A stretch of 51,264 nt of DNA from Bacillota bacterium (GCA_017620135.1 JAFZQZ010000099.1:1-51264), one strand, 5' to 3'; counted from the first letter of the stretch, positions 24,756-33,204 are shown. Notes: generated from the sequence alone by a model not told the origin. A program made the numbers and translations.

Positions 24756-26021
24756 ATGCTGGAAAAAGACCTGCTTCCGATCATGGATCGGGTATGTGAA
24801 AAGCTGGGCCGTGACTCAAAAGCGGCCCGGCTTTTTATGAATTGTTATCCAAATACACTTTCTACCACGACAAAGATCAGCGGTGATGAGGTTTTTGTCT
24901 TTACCGGTGATATCCATGCCATGTGGCTGAGAGATTCCAGTGCGCAGGTACGTCATTATTTACCGGTCGCGAAAGAGGATCCGTCGGTCGCGGATCTTCT
25001 TGTCGGTCTTTCGAAAAGACAGATGAAGTATATCCTGCTTGACGCCTATGCCAACGCGTTTAACGAAAGTCCTGACTGGGGACGGTATCGGGCTGATCTG
25101 ACGACGAGAAATGCATTTGTTTACGAACGGAAATATGAGATCGATTCCTTATGCTATCCGATCCGGCTGGCATACCTGATATATCGGGAGACAGGCCGAA
25201 CGGATCATCTGGACGAAACTTTTCACAGAGCACTCCTTCGTATTCTGGATGTCTTTGAGACAGAACAGCATCATGAAAAGTCACTTTATCATTTTGAAAG
25301 AACGGATTGTCCGCCTTCTGATACATTGCCTCGGCAGGGAAAGGGCAGTCCTGTAGCCTATACCGGCATGACCTGGTCAGGCTTTCGTCCAAGTGATGAC
25401 GCCTGCCGGTATGGATATCTGATCCCTTCCAATATGTTCGCTTCCGTCATACTGAAGGAAGCAGCCGAGATCGTTTCAGATGTATTCCGGGATCAGCCGC
25501 TTTCCGTGCGCTGCTTCAGACTTTCTGATCAGATCAGGGAAGGGATAGAAAGATACGGGATCGCAGAACATCCGGAATATGGGAAAGTCTATACTTACGA
25601 GGCAGACGGAATGGGTCATTACGTTCTGATGGATGACGCGAATGTTCCCAGTCTTCTGTCTATTCCGTATCTTGGTTATCTGCCCTGTGATAATCTTGTT
25701 TATCAGAATACGAGACGGCTGATCCTTTCAAAGGTCAATCCGTATTATTACGAAGGCAGGGTGCTTAAGGGGATCGGAAGTCCGCATACACCGCCGGATC
25801 ATATATGGCCGATCGCGCTCAGCATGCAGGGACTGACCAGCAATAACAAAGAAGAAGTGCAGGAAGTATTTGATCTGCTCATGGCATCGGACGCGGACAC
25901 TTTCTTTATGCATGAAGGTGTTCATAAGGACGATCCTTACAGATTTACAAGGCCATGGTTTGCCTGGTCGAACTCTTTGTTTTCCGAGTTTATCCTGCAC
26001 TACATCGAGATATGCTCTTGA
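24756..26021 (+). CDS. GH125 exo-alpha-1,6-mannosidase
   Basis: A 421-residue enzyme of glycoside hydrolase family 125 (DUF1237). The ATG follows CAGGAG; the longer frame would start in the asparaginase gene. Family hallmarks are the (alpha/alpha)6 barrel segments FTGDIHAMWLRDSSAQ (50-64 region), YEIDSLCYPIRLAY, the very conserved TGMTWSGFRPSDDA (203-216) that holds the acidic residues near the -1 subsite, and MDDANVPSLLSIPY. Known members cut terminal alpha-1,6-mannose from N-glycan cores by inversion. No signal peptide is present, so it works inside the cell on imported oligosaccharides. It is the last gene of the operon; the pgk promoter overlaps its stop. Confidence 0.88.
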   Translation: MLEKDLLPIMDRVCEKLGRDSKAARLFMNCYPNTLSTTTKISGDEVFVFTGDIHAMWLRDSSAQVRHYLPVAKEDPSVADLLVGLSKRQMKYILLDAYANAFNESPDWGRYRADLTTRNAFVYERKYEIDSLCYPIRLAYLIYRETGRTDHLDETFHRALLRILDVFETEQHHEKSLYHFERTDCPPSDTLPRQGKGSPVAYTGMTWSGFRPSDDACRYGYLIPSNMFASVILKEAAEIVSDVFRDQPLSVRCFRLSDQIREGIERYGIAEHPEYGKVYTYEADGMGHYVLMDDANVPSLLSIPYLGYLPCDNLVYQNTRRLILSKVNPYYYEGRVLKGIGSPHTPPDHIWPIALSMQGLTSNNKEEVQEVFDLLMASDADTFFMHEGVHKDDPYRFTRPWFAWSNSLFSEFILHYIEICS

Positions 26022-26046
26022 AATTTCTGTGCATATGCGCTAAAAT
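26018..26046 (+). promoter_or_regulatory. Promoter of pgk-tpiA
   Basis: TTGAAA (26018-26023), 17 bp, TAAAAT (26041-26046). The -35 box overlaps the GH125 stop codon. The remaining 70 bp before pgk hold no second convincing promoter. Confidence 0.7.
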
Positions 26047-26120
26047 GGAAAAGGGTCTGATCATATTTTGACTCACATAGATTCAAGAATAAATTAGCTG
26101 AAGAAAGGGGTTACTTTGCC

Positions 26121-27317
26121 ATGCTCAACAAAAAATCTGTTGATGATATCAATGTCAAAGGCCAGCGCGTACTCGTACGCTGTGATTTCAACGTTCCTCT
26201 GGTAGATGGAAAGATCACCGATGAAAACCGTTTAGTCGCAGCACTTCCGACTCTGAAAAAACTGATCGCGGATGGAGGGCGTCTGATCCTTTGCTCTCAT
26301 CTCGGAAAGCCGAAAGGAGAGCCCAAGCCGGAGCTTTCTTTAGCACCCGTTGCGGCACGTCTTTCCGAACTTCTCGGACAGGAAGTCAAATTCGCGGCCG
26401 ATCCCGAAGTCGTAGGCCCGAATGCCAAAGCCGCTGTGGCAGCCATGAAGGACGGAGATGTGATCCTTCTTGAGAACACCCGTTATCGCGTAGAAGAGAC
26501 CAAGAATGGCGATAAATTCTCCGAAGAGCTTGCCTCTCTCGCGGATGTATTCGTTAACGACGCGTTTGGTACCGCGCATCGTGCTCACTGCTCGAATGTC
26601 GGTGTTACCAAATACATTCCCGTTTCTGTAGTCGGTTATCTGATGCAGAAAGAGATCGATTTCCTGGGCAACGCGGTGAACAATCCGAAACGTCCTTTCG
26701 CAGCTATTCTGGGCGGCGCCAAGGTTTCCAGCAAGATCTCCGTGATCAACAACCTGCTGGATAAGGTCGATATTCTGATCATTGGCGGCGGTATGGCCTA
26801 TACCTTCGCGAAAGCACAGGGCGGCAAGATCGGTAAATCTCTCTGTGAAGACGATTATCTGGACTATGCGCTTGAGATGCTGAAAAAAGCGGAAGACAAA
26901 GGCGTCAAACTGCTTCTTCCCATCGACAACGTGATCGCGGACGCTTTCTCCAATGACGCCAATACGGCAATCGTTGCGACCGGAGATATTCCGGATGACT
27001 GGCAGGGACTGGATATCGGACCGAAGACGCAGGAACTGTTTGCGGACGCGCTGAAAGACGCGAAGACGGTCGTATGGAACGGCCCCATGGGTGCTTTCGA
27101 AATGCCCAAGTTCGCGGCCGGTACCGAAGCCATCGCAAAAGTTCTGGCAGAGCTTCCCGATGCGATCACTGTGATCGGCGGCGGTGATTCCGCTTCCGCA
27201 GTCAACAACCTGGGCTACGGTGACAAGATGTCCCATATCTCCACCGGCGGCGGCGCTTCCCTTGAGTTCCTTGAGGGTAAAGAGCTTCCCGGTGTCGTAG
27301 CTGCGAACGACAAATAA
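26121..27317 (+). CDS. pgk: Phosphoglycerate kinase
   Basis: A 398-residue glycolytic kinase forming ATP from 1,3-bisphosphoglycerate. The N-terminal substrate motif is [16 protein letters not shown], with [11 protein letters not shown] and [11 protein letters not shown] following; the nucleotide half has [12 protein letters not shown], the WNGPMGAFE motif, and [13 protein letters not shown] near the end. AAAGGGG lies 11 bases before the ATG. It is followed by tpiA; the gap and eno genes usually found with them are not in the window. Codon use is the strongly biased type of a highly expressed gene. Confidence 0.96.
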   Translation: MLNKKSVDDINVKGQRVLVRCDFNVPLVDGKITDENRLVAALPTLKKLIADGGRLILCSHLGKPKGEPKPELSLAPVAARLSELLGQEVKFAADPEVVGPNAKAAVAAMKDGDVILLENTRYRVEETKNGDKFSEELASLADVFVNDAFGTAHRAHCSNVGVTKYIPVSVVGYLMQKEIDFLGNAVNNPKRPFAAILGGAKVSSKISVINNLLDKVDILIIGGGMAYTFAKAQGGKIGKSLCEDDYLDYALEMLKKAEDKGVKLLLPIDNVIADAFSNDANTAIVATGDIPDDWQGLDIGPKTQELFADALKDAKTVVWNGPMGAFEMPKFAAGTEAIAKVLAELPDAITVIGGGDSASAVNNLGYGDKMSHISTGGGASLEFLEGKELPGVVAANDK

Positions 27318-27334
27318 TAACAAGGAGTCTAACT

Positions 27335-28081
27335 ATGCGTAAAAGAATCGTTGCCGGAAACTGGAAAATGAATAAAACCCCGGCCGAGGCCAAAGCGCTG
27401 ATCGAAGTGCTGAAACCTCTGGTGGGATCCAGTGAAGAGACCGAAGTTGTTTTCTGTCCTCCTTTCCTTGATATCGCGGTAGCGGTGGAGGCTGTCAAAG
27501 GCACCAATATCAAGATCGGCGCGCAGAATATGTACTACGAAGAAAAAGGTGCCTATACCGGTGAAGTAGCTCCTGACATGCTGGTCGGCGCCGGCTGCGA
27601 ATATGTCATTCTCGGCCATTCCGAGAGACGCGGCTATTTTGGCGAAACGAACGAGATCGTCAATAAGAAAGTCCTGAAAGCGCTGGAACATGGTCTGAAA
27701 CCCATCATCTGTGTCGGTGAGACACTGGAACAGAGAGAACAGGGTATCACAGAGGATCTCGTCCGTCTGCAGACCAAGATCGCACTCAAGGATGTTTCAC
27801 CGGAAGACGCGGTGAAAACTGTTATCGCTTATGAGCCGATCTGGGCGATCGGTACCGGCAAGACCGCGACCAATGAACAGGCCGAAGAAGTCTGCGCGGC
27901 GATCCGTAAAGTCCTCACGGAGGTTTACGGAAAAGAAGTTGCGGAAGAGATCCGTATCCAGTATGGCGGATCCGTCAATGCCGGCAACGCGAAAGAACTG
28001 TTCGCGATGCCCAATATCGACGGCGGCCTGGTTGGCGGTGCCAGCCTGAAAGCTGACTTCTCCGATATCGTAAACGCCTGA
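27335..28081 (+). CDS. tpiA: Triosephosphate isomerase
   Basis: A 248-residue TIM barrel interconverting dihydroxyacetone phosphate and glyceraldehyde-3-phosphate. Catalytic residues are K in [10 protein letters not shown] in ILGHSERR, and E in [16 protein letters not shown]; the phosphate loops [10 protein letters not shown] and GLVGGASLK close the active site. AAGGAG precedes the ATG. It lies 17 bp behind pgk in one operon. A bypass enzyme of the same node, a MgsA-like protein, is encoded at 42633. Confidence 0.96.
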   Translation: MRKRIVAGNWKMNKTPAEAKALIEVLKPLVGSSEETEVVFCPPFLDIAVAVEAVKGTNIKIGAQNMYYEEKGAYTGEVAPDMLVGAGCEYVILGHSERRGYFGETNEIVNKKVLKALEHGLKPIICVGETLEQREQGITEDLVRLQTKIALKDVSPEDAVKTVIAYEPIWAIGTGKTATNEQAEEVCAAIRKVLTEVYGKEVAEEIRIQYGGSVNAGNAKELFAMPNIDGGLVGGASLKADFSDIVNA

Positions 28082-28099
28082 TCATAACATTTACACCAG

Positions 28100-28132
28100 A
28101 AGGAGGGCTGTATGGAAAATATAGCCCTCCTT
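28100..28132 (+). promoter_or_regulatory. Hairpin that hides a ribosome site; possible pgk-tpiA attenuator
   Basis: AAGGAGGGCTGTA (28100-28112) pairs with TATAGCCCTCCTT (28120-28132), with one G-U pair and a seven-base loop. The left arm contains the AAGGAGG ribosome site and the first base of a start codon. No long T-run follows, so it is a poor terminator and a better candidate for translation control. Confidence 0.45.
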
Positions 28133-28153
28133 ATTCATAAGGAAAGAAGATAA
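28112..28153 (+). CDS. 13-residue leader ORF coupled to the flavoprotein gene
   Basis: ATG at 28112 lies five bases after a perfect AAGGAGG; it encodes MENIALLIHKERR and stops at TAA 28151-28153, overlapping the flavoprotein ATG (TAATG). The hydrophobic centre and basic end resemble no known attenuator peptide. The overlap and strong ribosome site suggest translational coupling. It may instead be an accident of a terminator-like hairpin. Small and uncertain. Confidence 0.35.
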   Translation: MENIALLIHKERR

Positions 28154-30039
28154 TGAAAACAGATTCGATTATCATCAGCGGGCAGGTCACGCGTGTGATC
28201 AATCTTCATACACTGATCGTCGGCGGCGGTGCGGCGGGACTGTCTGCGGCTCTTGCACTGTATGATTATGGGATTCATGATATCGCTCTTGTGATAGACA
28301 ATCCGAAGGGCAGCACGACACAGGCAGCCGGCGCGGGAGTACAGTATTATTATCGCATGGCCGACTATGGCAATGAGGGAGACAGCCCATACCGTATGGC
28401 ACGGGATCTTTCGGAAACGAATCTGGACGGAGATCTGGCCTATACCGAAGCTGTACATTCATTACGTGCTTTTTATCGGTTGACTTCCTACGGTGTTCCG
28501 TTTCCGTCTGATGAGCGGGGAGAATATCTTCTTCCGGGAAAGACCAACAGGAAAAATGCCCGGAAGATCCATATCGGTTCGAAGACTTCGTCGCTTATAT
28601 ATGAGCATCTGATCCGACAGGTAGCCGACCGGGAGATCCCCGTATTTACTTCACAACAGATCATTCGTCTTCTGACGGATGAATCAGGTGAAAGACTCGT
28701 TGGTGCCATCGCGTTGAATCTGGAGAAGATGCATGAGAGACACCAGCGATTCGCTGTATATCATTGCCGGAATCTGATCCTTGCCTGTGGAGCGGAAGGA
28801 GGCATCTTCTATTCGGAAGCCCTTCCTCCTTCTCATGCCGGATGTCTCGGTGCCGCGCTGAAGATCGGAGCTGATGCGCAGAATCTGACAGAAGTGGAAT
28901 GCGGGATCATAGCGGTTCGTAAAATGCTGGTCATGAACGGACCTTATCAGGCCGCGATCCCACGATATGTATCCGTAGATGCGTCCGGTAAAGATCCGAA
29001 AGAATTCCTTGCGGATATCTATACGGATAAACTATCTTTGCTCTATGATCTGCAGCGCCGTAAAGCGGGAGAATGGAATCTGGATATCAAAAAGGCCAGA
29101 AAAGACGGAACCTCCATCCTGGATCTTCTGATCCATCAGGAGATAAGAAAAGGCCGGCATGTCTTTATGGATTACCGTGTCAATCCGAGAGGATATGAAG
29201 CACAGGATAAGCCCTTTGAGCGCCTGAAAGAACTGTCTCCGGAAGCTTATCGTGTTCTTCAGGAGAAAGGGACCGATCCGGCCAAGTCCGCTGTGGAAGT
29301 TGCGGTGCAGGTTCGGGGCTATCTTGGCGGGCTGAAAGTCGACAGTCATTTTGAATCGAATCTTCGTCATCTGTTCCCTGTCGGGGAAGCAGCCGCCGGC
29401 CTTGGGATCTATGCTCCGGAAGGTGCCTGGCTTTCAGAGGCTGCTACTTCAGCCAGCGCGGCAGCTCAGTATATCGCGTCAAAGAAAGATCCGGAAACCG
29501 AGCTTATCGATTCCGAATCTTTCGCGGCTCTGGTACGAAAACCGCTTCTTGACTGCCAGAAAATGGCGGAACAATTCCTGGCGCTCACCGGTCAGGCGCC
29601 GAATCCGCATCAGGTAAGCATTCGCCAAATGCGCGCGGAGCTTGGAAAGAAAATGGATCAGGCGGCTCTTGTGATCCGCGACACTTCCAAGATAAACAAC
29701 CTGATGGAGATCATACGATATATGTCTTCCCATCTCTCAGAGATCGTTTATCCGTTGGCCAGACAGGATCTCGCACTTCTTTTCCAGATCGAAGATCTTC
29801 TGATCACCGATCTTGTGTTCCTTTCAGCTATGCTGGGGTATCAGGATAGAGGAGGAAAGAGCCGCGGCGCTTATCTGATCCACGATCCTTCGGGTATCCT
29901 TCCGCTTCCGCAGCTGGATGAAGCCTATCGGTACGGATTGGCGGACGCGTCTGTATCGGGAAAGATCCAGGAGACTTATCTTCCCAAGGATTCCCTTAAC
30001 GCTCTTAATGAATGGCATGAAAAAAGACCTGTCAGCTGA
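28153..30039 (+). CDS. FAD-binding protein of the fumarate reductase/succinate dehydrogenase flavoprotein family
   Basis: A 628-residue flavoprotein. The FAD dinucleotide loop is LIVGGGAAGLSAALAL at about 21-36, preceded by a 20-residue extension. The usual SxxAQGG turn is replaced by TTQAAGAGVQ. NLILACGAEGG and the second FAD segment LFPVGEAAAGLG...APEGAWLSEA follow, and the helical C-terminal domain contains IRQMRAELGKKMD. The HPT/active-site Arg pattern of fumarate reductase and NadB is not evident, and nadA/nadC or an iron-sulfur subunit are not adjacent. The reaction is unknown. The ATG overlaps the leader ORF stop, with AAGGAAAG just upstream. Confidence 0.72.
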   Translation: MKTDSIIISGQVTRVINLHTLIVGGGAAGLSAALALYDYGIHDIALVIDNPKGSTTQAAGAGVQYYYRMADYGNEGDSPYRMARDLSETNLDGDLAYTEAVHSLRAFYRLTSYGVPFPSDERGEYLLPGKTNRKNARKIHIGSKTSSLIYEHLIRQVADREIPVFTSQQIIRLLTDESGERLVGAIALNLEKMHERHQRFAVYHCRNLILACGAEGGIFYSEALPPSHAGCLGAALKIGADAQNLTEVECGIIAVRKMLVMNGPYQAAIPRYVSVDASGKDPKEFLADIYTDKLSLLYDLQRRKAGEWNLDIKKARKDGTSILDLLIHQEIRKGRHVFMDYRVNPRGYEAQDKPFERLKELSPEAYRVLQEKGTDPAKSAVEVAVQVRGYLGGLKVDSHFESNLRHLFPVGEAAAGLGIYAPEGAWLSEAATSASAAAQYIASKKDPETELIDSESFAALVRKPLLDCQKMAEQFLALTGQAPNPHQVSIRQMRAELGKKMDQAALVIRDTSKINNLMEIIRYMSSHLSEIVYPLARQDLALLFQIEDLLITDLVFLSAMLGYQDRGGKSRGAYLIHDPSGILPLPQLDEAYRYGLADASVSGKIQETYLPKDSLNALNEWHEKRPVS

Positions 30040-30055
30040 CAGGTCTTGATTTTTA
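30024..30055. terminator. Bidirectional terminator after the flavoprotein gene
   Basis: A 24-bp perfect palindrome (AAGACCTGTCAG/CTGACAGGTCTT, 30024-30047) with a T-run on each strand. It contains the flavoprotein stop codon and ends beside the stop of the convergent membrane gene. Confidence 0.8.
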
Positions 30056-30868
30056 CTCCTGTGATTTCAGGGATTGCCTGTATTCCTTTTTTCTTCTGGC
30101 CAGTTCAAGCTGCTGCTCACGATACCATCGTTTATATAAAATATAAACGGCTACAGCGATAGAAAGTACAGCCAGATTGGCGAGGAAGTATACAAAGCCA
30201 TAGGAGGAGAGCATGGATAAAGCGATCAGTGCCAGACAGAACGCATGGATCAGGCAAGCGTAAAGGATATACTTTTTGTCCGGTTTTTTCAACGCGTGAT
30301 ATAACAGCATACAGAGGACCGCCGTAAGGCAAACGATCGTCAGAGCGGCAAAAAGCTGCAGATAATAATGTCCAAGGCCATAGGAAAGCGCCTCATTGAC
30401 CGTATCCTGAAGTGTTTCGAGCGGAAGCGCATCCGAAGCAAGCTGATCGAGAATACCTGCCTCATGACTCTTTAACAGACGGACGAGATAGATCGAGTAA
30501 TATCCCTGAATAAAACAGTTACCCAGACTGAAAGAAAAACCGATCGCCATACTGTCATATAAAGAGAGGCGGGATTTCATCACAAGTTTCATCAGATAGT
30601 AAATGACGATATTCTGAAAAACCACGTTAAGCAGGACATTCAGGATCTCGTTTAGGACCGGATGAGCATTCCAGAACTCGCCTGTGACACCGACCAGTGA
30701 AAACAATACATTGACGACGGTCATCAGTACACGCATGGAAATAAAGAAAGCGGCCACGCCGGTAAGAATGGAAGTGATGCGGTATTTGTGACGGATCCGA
30801 AGAATGATCAGCGCGGAAACAGGGATCAACAGATACAGCGCGCCGATTATATAGAGCTGAGTATACAA
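30053..30868 (-). CDS. Polytopic membrane protein, possibly YhfC-like
   Basis: A 271-residue protein with about seven membrane segments and a basic C-terminal tail (RRKKEYRQSLK). The start is TTG at 30866-30868, eight bases after AAAGGAG; an in-frame TTG at 30884-30886 lies upstream of that site, so it is less likely. The hydrophobic layout, with LMKLVMKSRLSLYDSMAIGFSFSLGN in the middle, resembles the YhfC (DUF2324) putative intramembrane protease family, where that place reads like EExGR...GHGGIE. Here those acidic and histidine residues are missing, so either it is an inactive relative or the resemblance is chance. It has its own promoter and stands alone. Confidence 0.45.
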   Translation of the reverse strand: MYTQLYIIGALYLLIPVSALIILRIRHKYRITSILTGVAAFFISMRVLMTVVNVLFSLVGVTGEFWNAHPVLNEILNVLLNVVFQNIVIYYLMKLVMKSRLSLYDSMAIGFSFSLGNCFIQGYYSIYLVRLLKSHEAGILDQLASDALPLETLQDTVNEALSYGLGHYYLQLFAALTIVCLTAVLCMLLYHALKKPDKKYILYACLIHAFCLALIALSMLSSYGFVYFLANLAVLSIAVAVYILYKRWYREQQLELARRKKEYRQSLKSQE

Positions 30869-30902
30869 GAAACGATCTCCTTTCAATAGGGTTCATTCAT
30901 TG

Positions 30903-30908
30903 ATTATA
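30903..30908 (-). promoter_or_regulatory. -10 box for the membrane protein gene
   Basis: TATAAT on the minus strand, 34 bp before the TTG start; only a weak -35 (TGGAAT or GTGGAA) lies 17-18 bp upstream. Confidence 0.45.
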
Positions 30909-30984
30909 ACTGATTTTTCCCGATTATTCCACTTACTTTTGTAATCGTGCCCAATTTTTAGACCTTCCTTTTCATTTTCGGATA

Positions 30985-30993
30985 TGGTATAAT
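30985..30993 (+). promoter_or_regulatory. Extended -10 promoter of the PRPP synthetase gene
   Basis: TGGTATAAT, an extended consensus -10 with no strong -35, 53 bp before the ATG at 31047. It is the same design as the apt promoter at 12306. Confidence 0.6.
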
Positions 30994-31046
30994 TATCGTT
31001 GAAATTTTGTGTCTATGATTTCTGAAAAGCGAAAGAGAGGAACAAA

Positions 31047-32243
31047 ATGCCTTTTTCTTCAACCGTTGACAACGTAAAGCATCTGCAGACAGCTCCACTT
31101 GGGATCATGGCCTTTGAAAGTGCGAAGGAACTTGGTTTGAAGGTTGACCAGCATCTTCGCAGACTGTATGCAAACCTTGAGGCAGGAGGCCAGGATGGAT
31201 CATCTTCCTTTCTTATTCCGGTTCATTGCCCGAGATTTCAGACTGGCGACGGGAAAGGGATCATCAATCAGTCTGTGCGCGGATTGGATCTGTATCTGAT
31301 CACGGATGTCGGAAACTACAACTGCCGTTATAAGATGTACGGGCAGGAAGTTCCGATGTCCCCGGATGATCATTATGCAGATCTGAAAAGGATCATCCAG
31401 GCGATCGGCGGGAAAGCTTATCGGATCAATGTCGTCATGCCCAATATGTATGGAGCAAGACAGCATCGCCGCATTTATCGTGAATCGCTGGACTGTGCGG
31501 TCGCGCTGCAGGAACTTCAGGCGATGGGCGTCGATTCCATCGTGACCTTTGATGCGCATGACCCTCGTGTACAGAATGCTGTTCCTCTTATGCCTTTTGA
31601 CAACATCATGCCGACCTATCAGGTGCTTAAATCGCTCCTGAAACATGTTCCCGATATCCATCTGGATAAGGATTCCTTTATGGTCGTCAGTCCGGATGAA
31701 GGCGCTATTTCCAGAAATGTTTATTACGCTTCCGTGATCGGAGTGGATATGGGCATGTACTATAAGAGAAGAGATTATTCTCAGGTAGTCAACGGCCGGA
31801 ATCCCATCGTTGCCCATGAGTTTCTTGGTGATGATCCCTCCGGTAAAGACGTTCTGATCTATGACGACATGATCGCTTCCGGTGAATCCATGCTGGATAT
31901 CGCTTATGATCTGAAGAAGAGAGGAGCGGGACGGATCTTCGCCGGCTGTACCTATGGCCTTTTCACCGAAGGGATCGAAAAATTCCAGAAAGCAGTCGAT
32001 TCAGGAGTTTTACATGCTGTACTGACCACGAACCTGACCTATCGTTCGCCCGAACTGCTTGCGTGTCCATGGTACTATGAAGTCGATCTATCCAAATATA
32101 TCGCATATTTTATTGCTTCTCTGAACCATGATATGACAGTCAACAACCTGCTCGATCCGCATCAGAAGATCAACACGCTTCTGGAGAAGCACAGAGCAAA
32201 ACAACAGGCAGTAAAACAGATCGATCTGTTTGATGAAGAATAA
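31047..32243 (+). CDS. prs: Ribose-phosphate pyrophosphokinase, long form
   Basis: A 398-residue PRPP synthetase transferring pyrophosphate from ATP to ribose-5-phosphate. YGARQHRRIYRES and TFDAHDPRVQNAVP match the ATP and metal segments of the family, MVVSPDEGAISRN the ribose-phosphate region, and VLIYDDMIASGESMLDIA the PRPP loop. It is about 80 residues longer than the usual 315, with an N-terminal extension and a C-terminal tail (KQQAVKQIDLFDEE). This long type occurs in Clostridia. GAGAGGAAC precedes the ATG. Confidence 0.88.
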   Translation: MPFSSTVDNVKHLQTAPLGIMAFESAKELGLKVDQHLRRLYANLEAGGQDGSSSFLIPVHCPRFQTGDGKGIINQSVRGLDLYLITDVGNYNCRYKMYGQEVPMSPDDHYADLKRIIQAIGGKAYRINVVMPNMYGARQHRRIYRESLDCAVALQELQAMGVDSIVTFDAHDPRVQNAVPLMPFDNIMPTYQVLKSLLKHVPDIHLDKDSFMVVSPDEGAISRNVYYASVIGVDMGMYYKRRDYSQVVNGRNPIVAHEFLGDDPSGKDVLIYDDMIASGESMLDIAYDLKKRGAGRIFAGCTYGLFTEGIEKFQKAVDSGVLHAVLTTNLTYRSPELLACPWYYEVDLSKYIAYFIASLNHDMTVNNLLDPHQKINTLLEKHRAKQQAVKQIDLFDEE

Positions 32244-32259
32244 GATCCGGATAAACCAC

Positions 32260-32293
32260 AAAAATAAGGCTCCGTCAAGAGAGCCTTATTTTT
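32260..32293. terminator. Bidirectional terminator between prs and lexA
   Basis: A 13-bp perfect stem (AAAAATAAGGCTC 32260-32272 with GAGCCTTATTTTT 32281-32293), loop of eight bases, T-runs both ways. Confidence 0.85.
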
Positions 32294-32308
32294 ATGCTAT
32301 GAAAATCA

Positions 32309-32983
32309 TTATCGATTCATCATTCTGACCAGGCCGATCACTTTACCGAGGATCTGACAGTCTTTCACTAGGATAGGATTCATACGGCGGTTCTCGGGCT
32401 GAAGTCTTATAAAATTCTTTTCTTTATAAAAGGTTTTGACCGTAACGCTGTCTCCAAGCAGCGCAACAACGATATCCCGGTCGTTTGCCGTACGCTGTGA
32501 TTTAACGAGGATCAGATCATTTTCCAGGATGCCGGCTTCGATCATACTTTCTCCCTGGACACGAAGCATAAAGCAGTCTGAGTTTTGCGTATAGGCTGCG
32601 GGAACAGGGTAGTAGTCCTCGATATTCTGGACAGCAAGAACAGGTTCTCCGGCGCGCACACGTCCAAGAATAGGAACAGCAACGATTTCGGGCGTTCGCT
32701 TTGGGTCTGTTGGAACGAACGAACGTTCGGTTTTTGCCTTAGAAGTAGGTGCCGGGATGTTCGAAGAGGGGCGTTTTAATATTTCGACCGAACGCGGTCT
32801 TGCAGAATCACGTTTAATATAACCTTTTTCTTCCAGTCTGGACAGATGATTGTGAACAGATGAAGTCGAACTGAGATGAACGGCATCGCAGATCTCCCGA
32901 ACAGAAGGAGCATAACCCCGTTCATTCTGAAAATCGATCAGAAAGGAGAGGATTTCGGTTTGTTTAGAAGATAGGATATCCAT
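32309..32983 (-). CDS. lexA: SOS repressor LexA
   Basis: A 224-residue repressor. Residues 1-65 are the winged helix (QTEILSFLIDFQNERGYAPSVREI, in parts; SSTSSVHNHLSRLEEKGYI recognition region). The self-cleavage site is Ala111-Gly112 in GRVRAGEP; the catalytic dyad is S146 (QGESM) and K183 (VTVKTF). RecA filaments would trigger cleavage after DNA damage. CAGGAGGATC precedes the ATG. A LexA-like box overlaps its own -35, so autoregulation is expected. It is slightly longer than usual because of a Ser/Pro/Thr-rich linker at 70-98. Confidence 0.94.
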   Translation of the reverse strand: MDILSSKQTEILSFLIDFQNERGYAPSVREICDAVHLSSTSSVHNHLSRLEEKGYIKRDSARPRSVEILKRPSSNIPAPTSKAKTERSFVPTDPKRTPEIVAVPILGRVRAGEPVLAVQNIEDYYPVPAAYTQNSDCFMLRVQGESMIEAGILENDLILVKSQRTANDRDIVVALLGDSVTVKTFYKEKNFIRLQPENRRMNPILVKDCQILGKVIGLVRMMNR

Positions 32984-33039
32984 ATGAAGATCCTCCTGAA
33001 ATAAGCAGGGATGCAGACACGAATAGGGTGTCGAACAGT

Positions 33040-33069
33040 ATTATAGCATTTTATATTCGCATTTGTCAA
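33040..33069 (-). promoter_or_regulatory. Promoter of lexA
   Basis: On the minus strand: TTGACA (33064-33069), 18 bp, TATAAT (33040-33045). An additional TGTTCGACA half-site lies just downstream of the -10. Confidence 0.75.
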
Positions 33070-33080
33070 ACAAATGTTCA
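33067..33080. promoter_or_regulatory. LexA box in the lexA promoter
   Basis: Read on the minus strand it is TGAACATTTGTTTG, which fits the Gram-positive CGAACnnnnGTTYG site at all but the first base. It overlaps the lexA -35 box. Confidence 0.6.
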
Positions 33081-33112
33081 TGTGACAGTTTTGGAAATCG
33101 CAAAAGTTTCTC

Positions 33113-33141
33113 TTGACATTCGAACGATAATGTTATATAAT
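33113..33141 (+). promoter_or_regulatory. Perfect consensus promoter facing rplU, with no gene directly behind it
   Basis: TTGACA (33113-33118), exactly 17 bp, TATAAT (33136-33141). The spacer contains CGAACGATA and the expected transcription start falls in CGAACACAGTTCG (33143-33155), so LexA could control it. The next coding start is 250 bp away. Confidence 0.75.
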
Positions 33142-33142
33142 A

Positions 33143-33204
33143 CGAACACAGTTCGAATCCAGGATCGTTTATGAATTCCCCGTAATCGAACAAAGTGTTC
33201 GATT
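33143..33204. promoter_or_regulatory. Two CGAAC/GTTCG dyads with odd spacing
   Basis: CGAAC-3-GTTCG at 33143-33155 and CGAAC-5-GTTCG at 33187-33201, the second inside a longer perfect hairpin AATCGAACA-AAG-TGTTCGATT (33184-33204). Both use the LexA half-site but not the usual 4-bp spacing. Confidence 0.45.

Noticed and set aside
26340-27323. 327-codon open frame on the minus strand opposite pgk
   Set aside because: It mirrors the biased codons of pgk, has no ribosome site and no recognisable family; pgk is certain.
28153-30039. L-aspartate oxidase (NadB) for the flavoprotein
   Set aside because: The FAD fold fits, but the NadB substrate motifs and nadA/nadC neighbours are not seen.
33184-33204. 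Hairpin AATCGAACA-AAG-TGTTCGATT as a terminator
   Set aside because: The stem is followed by only a short TTTTA and a better T-run lies 70 bp further on; an operator or RNA structure fits better.
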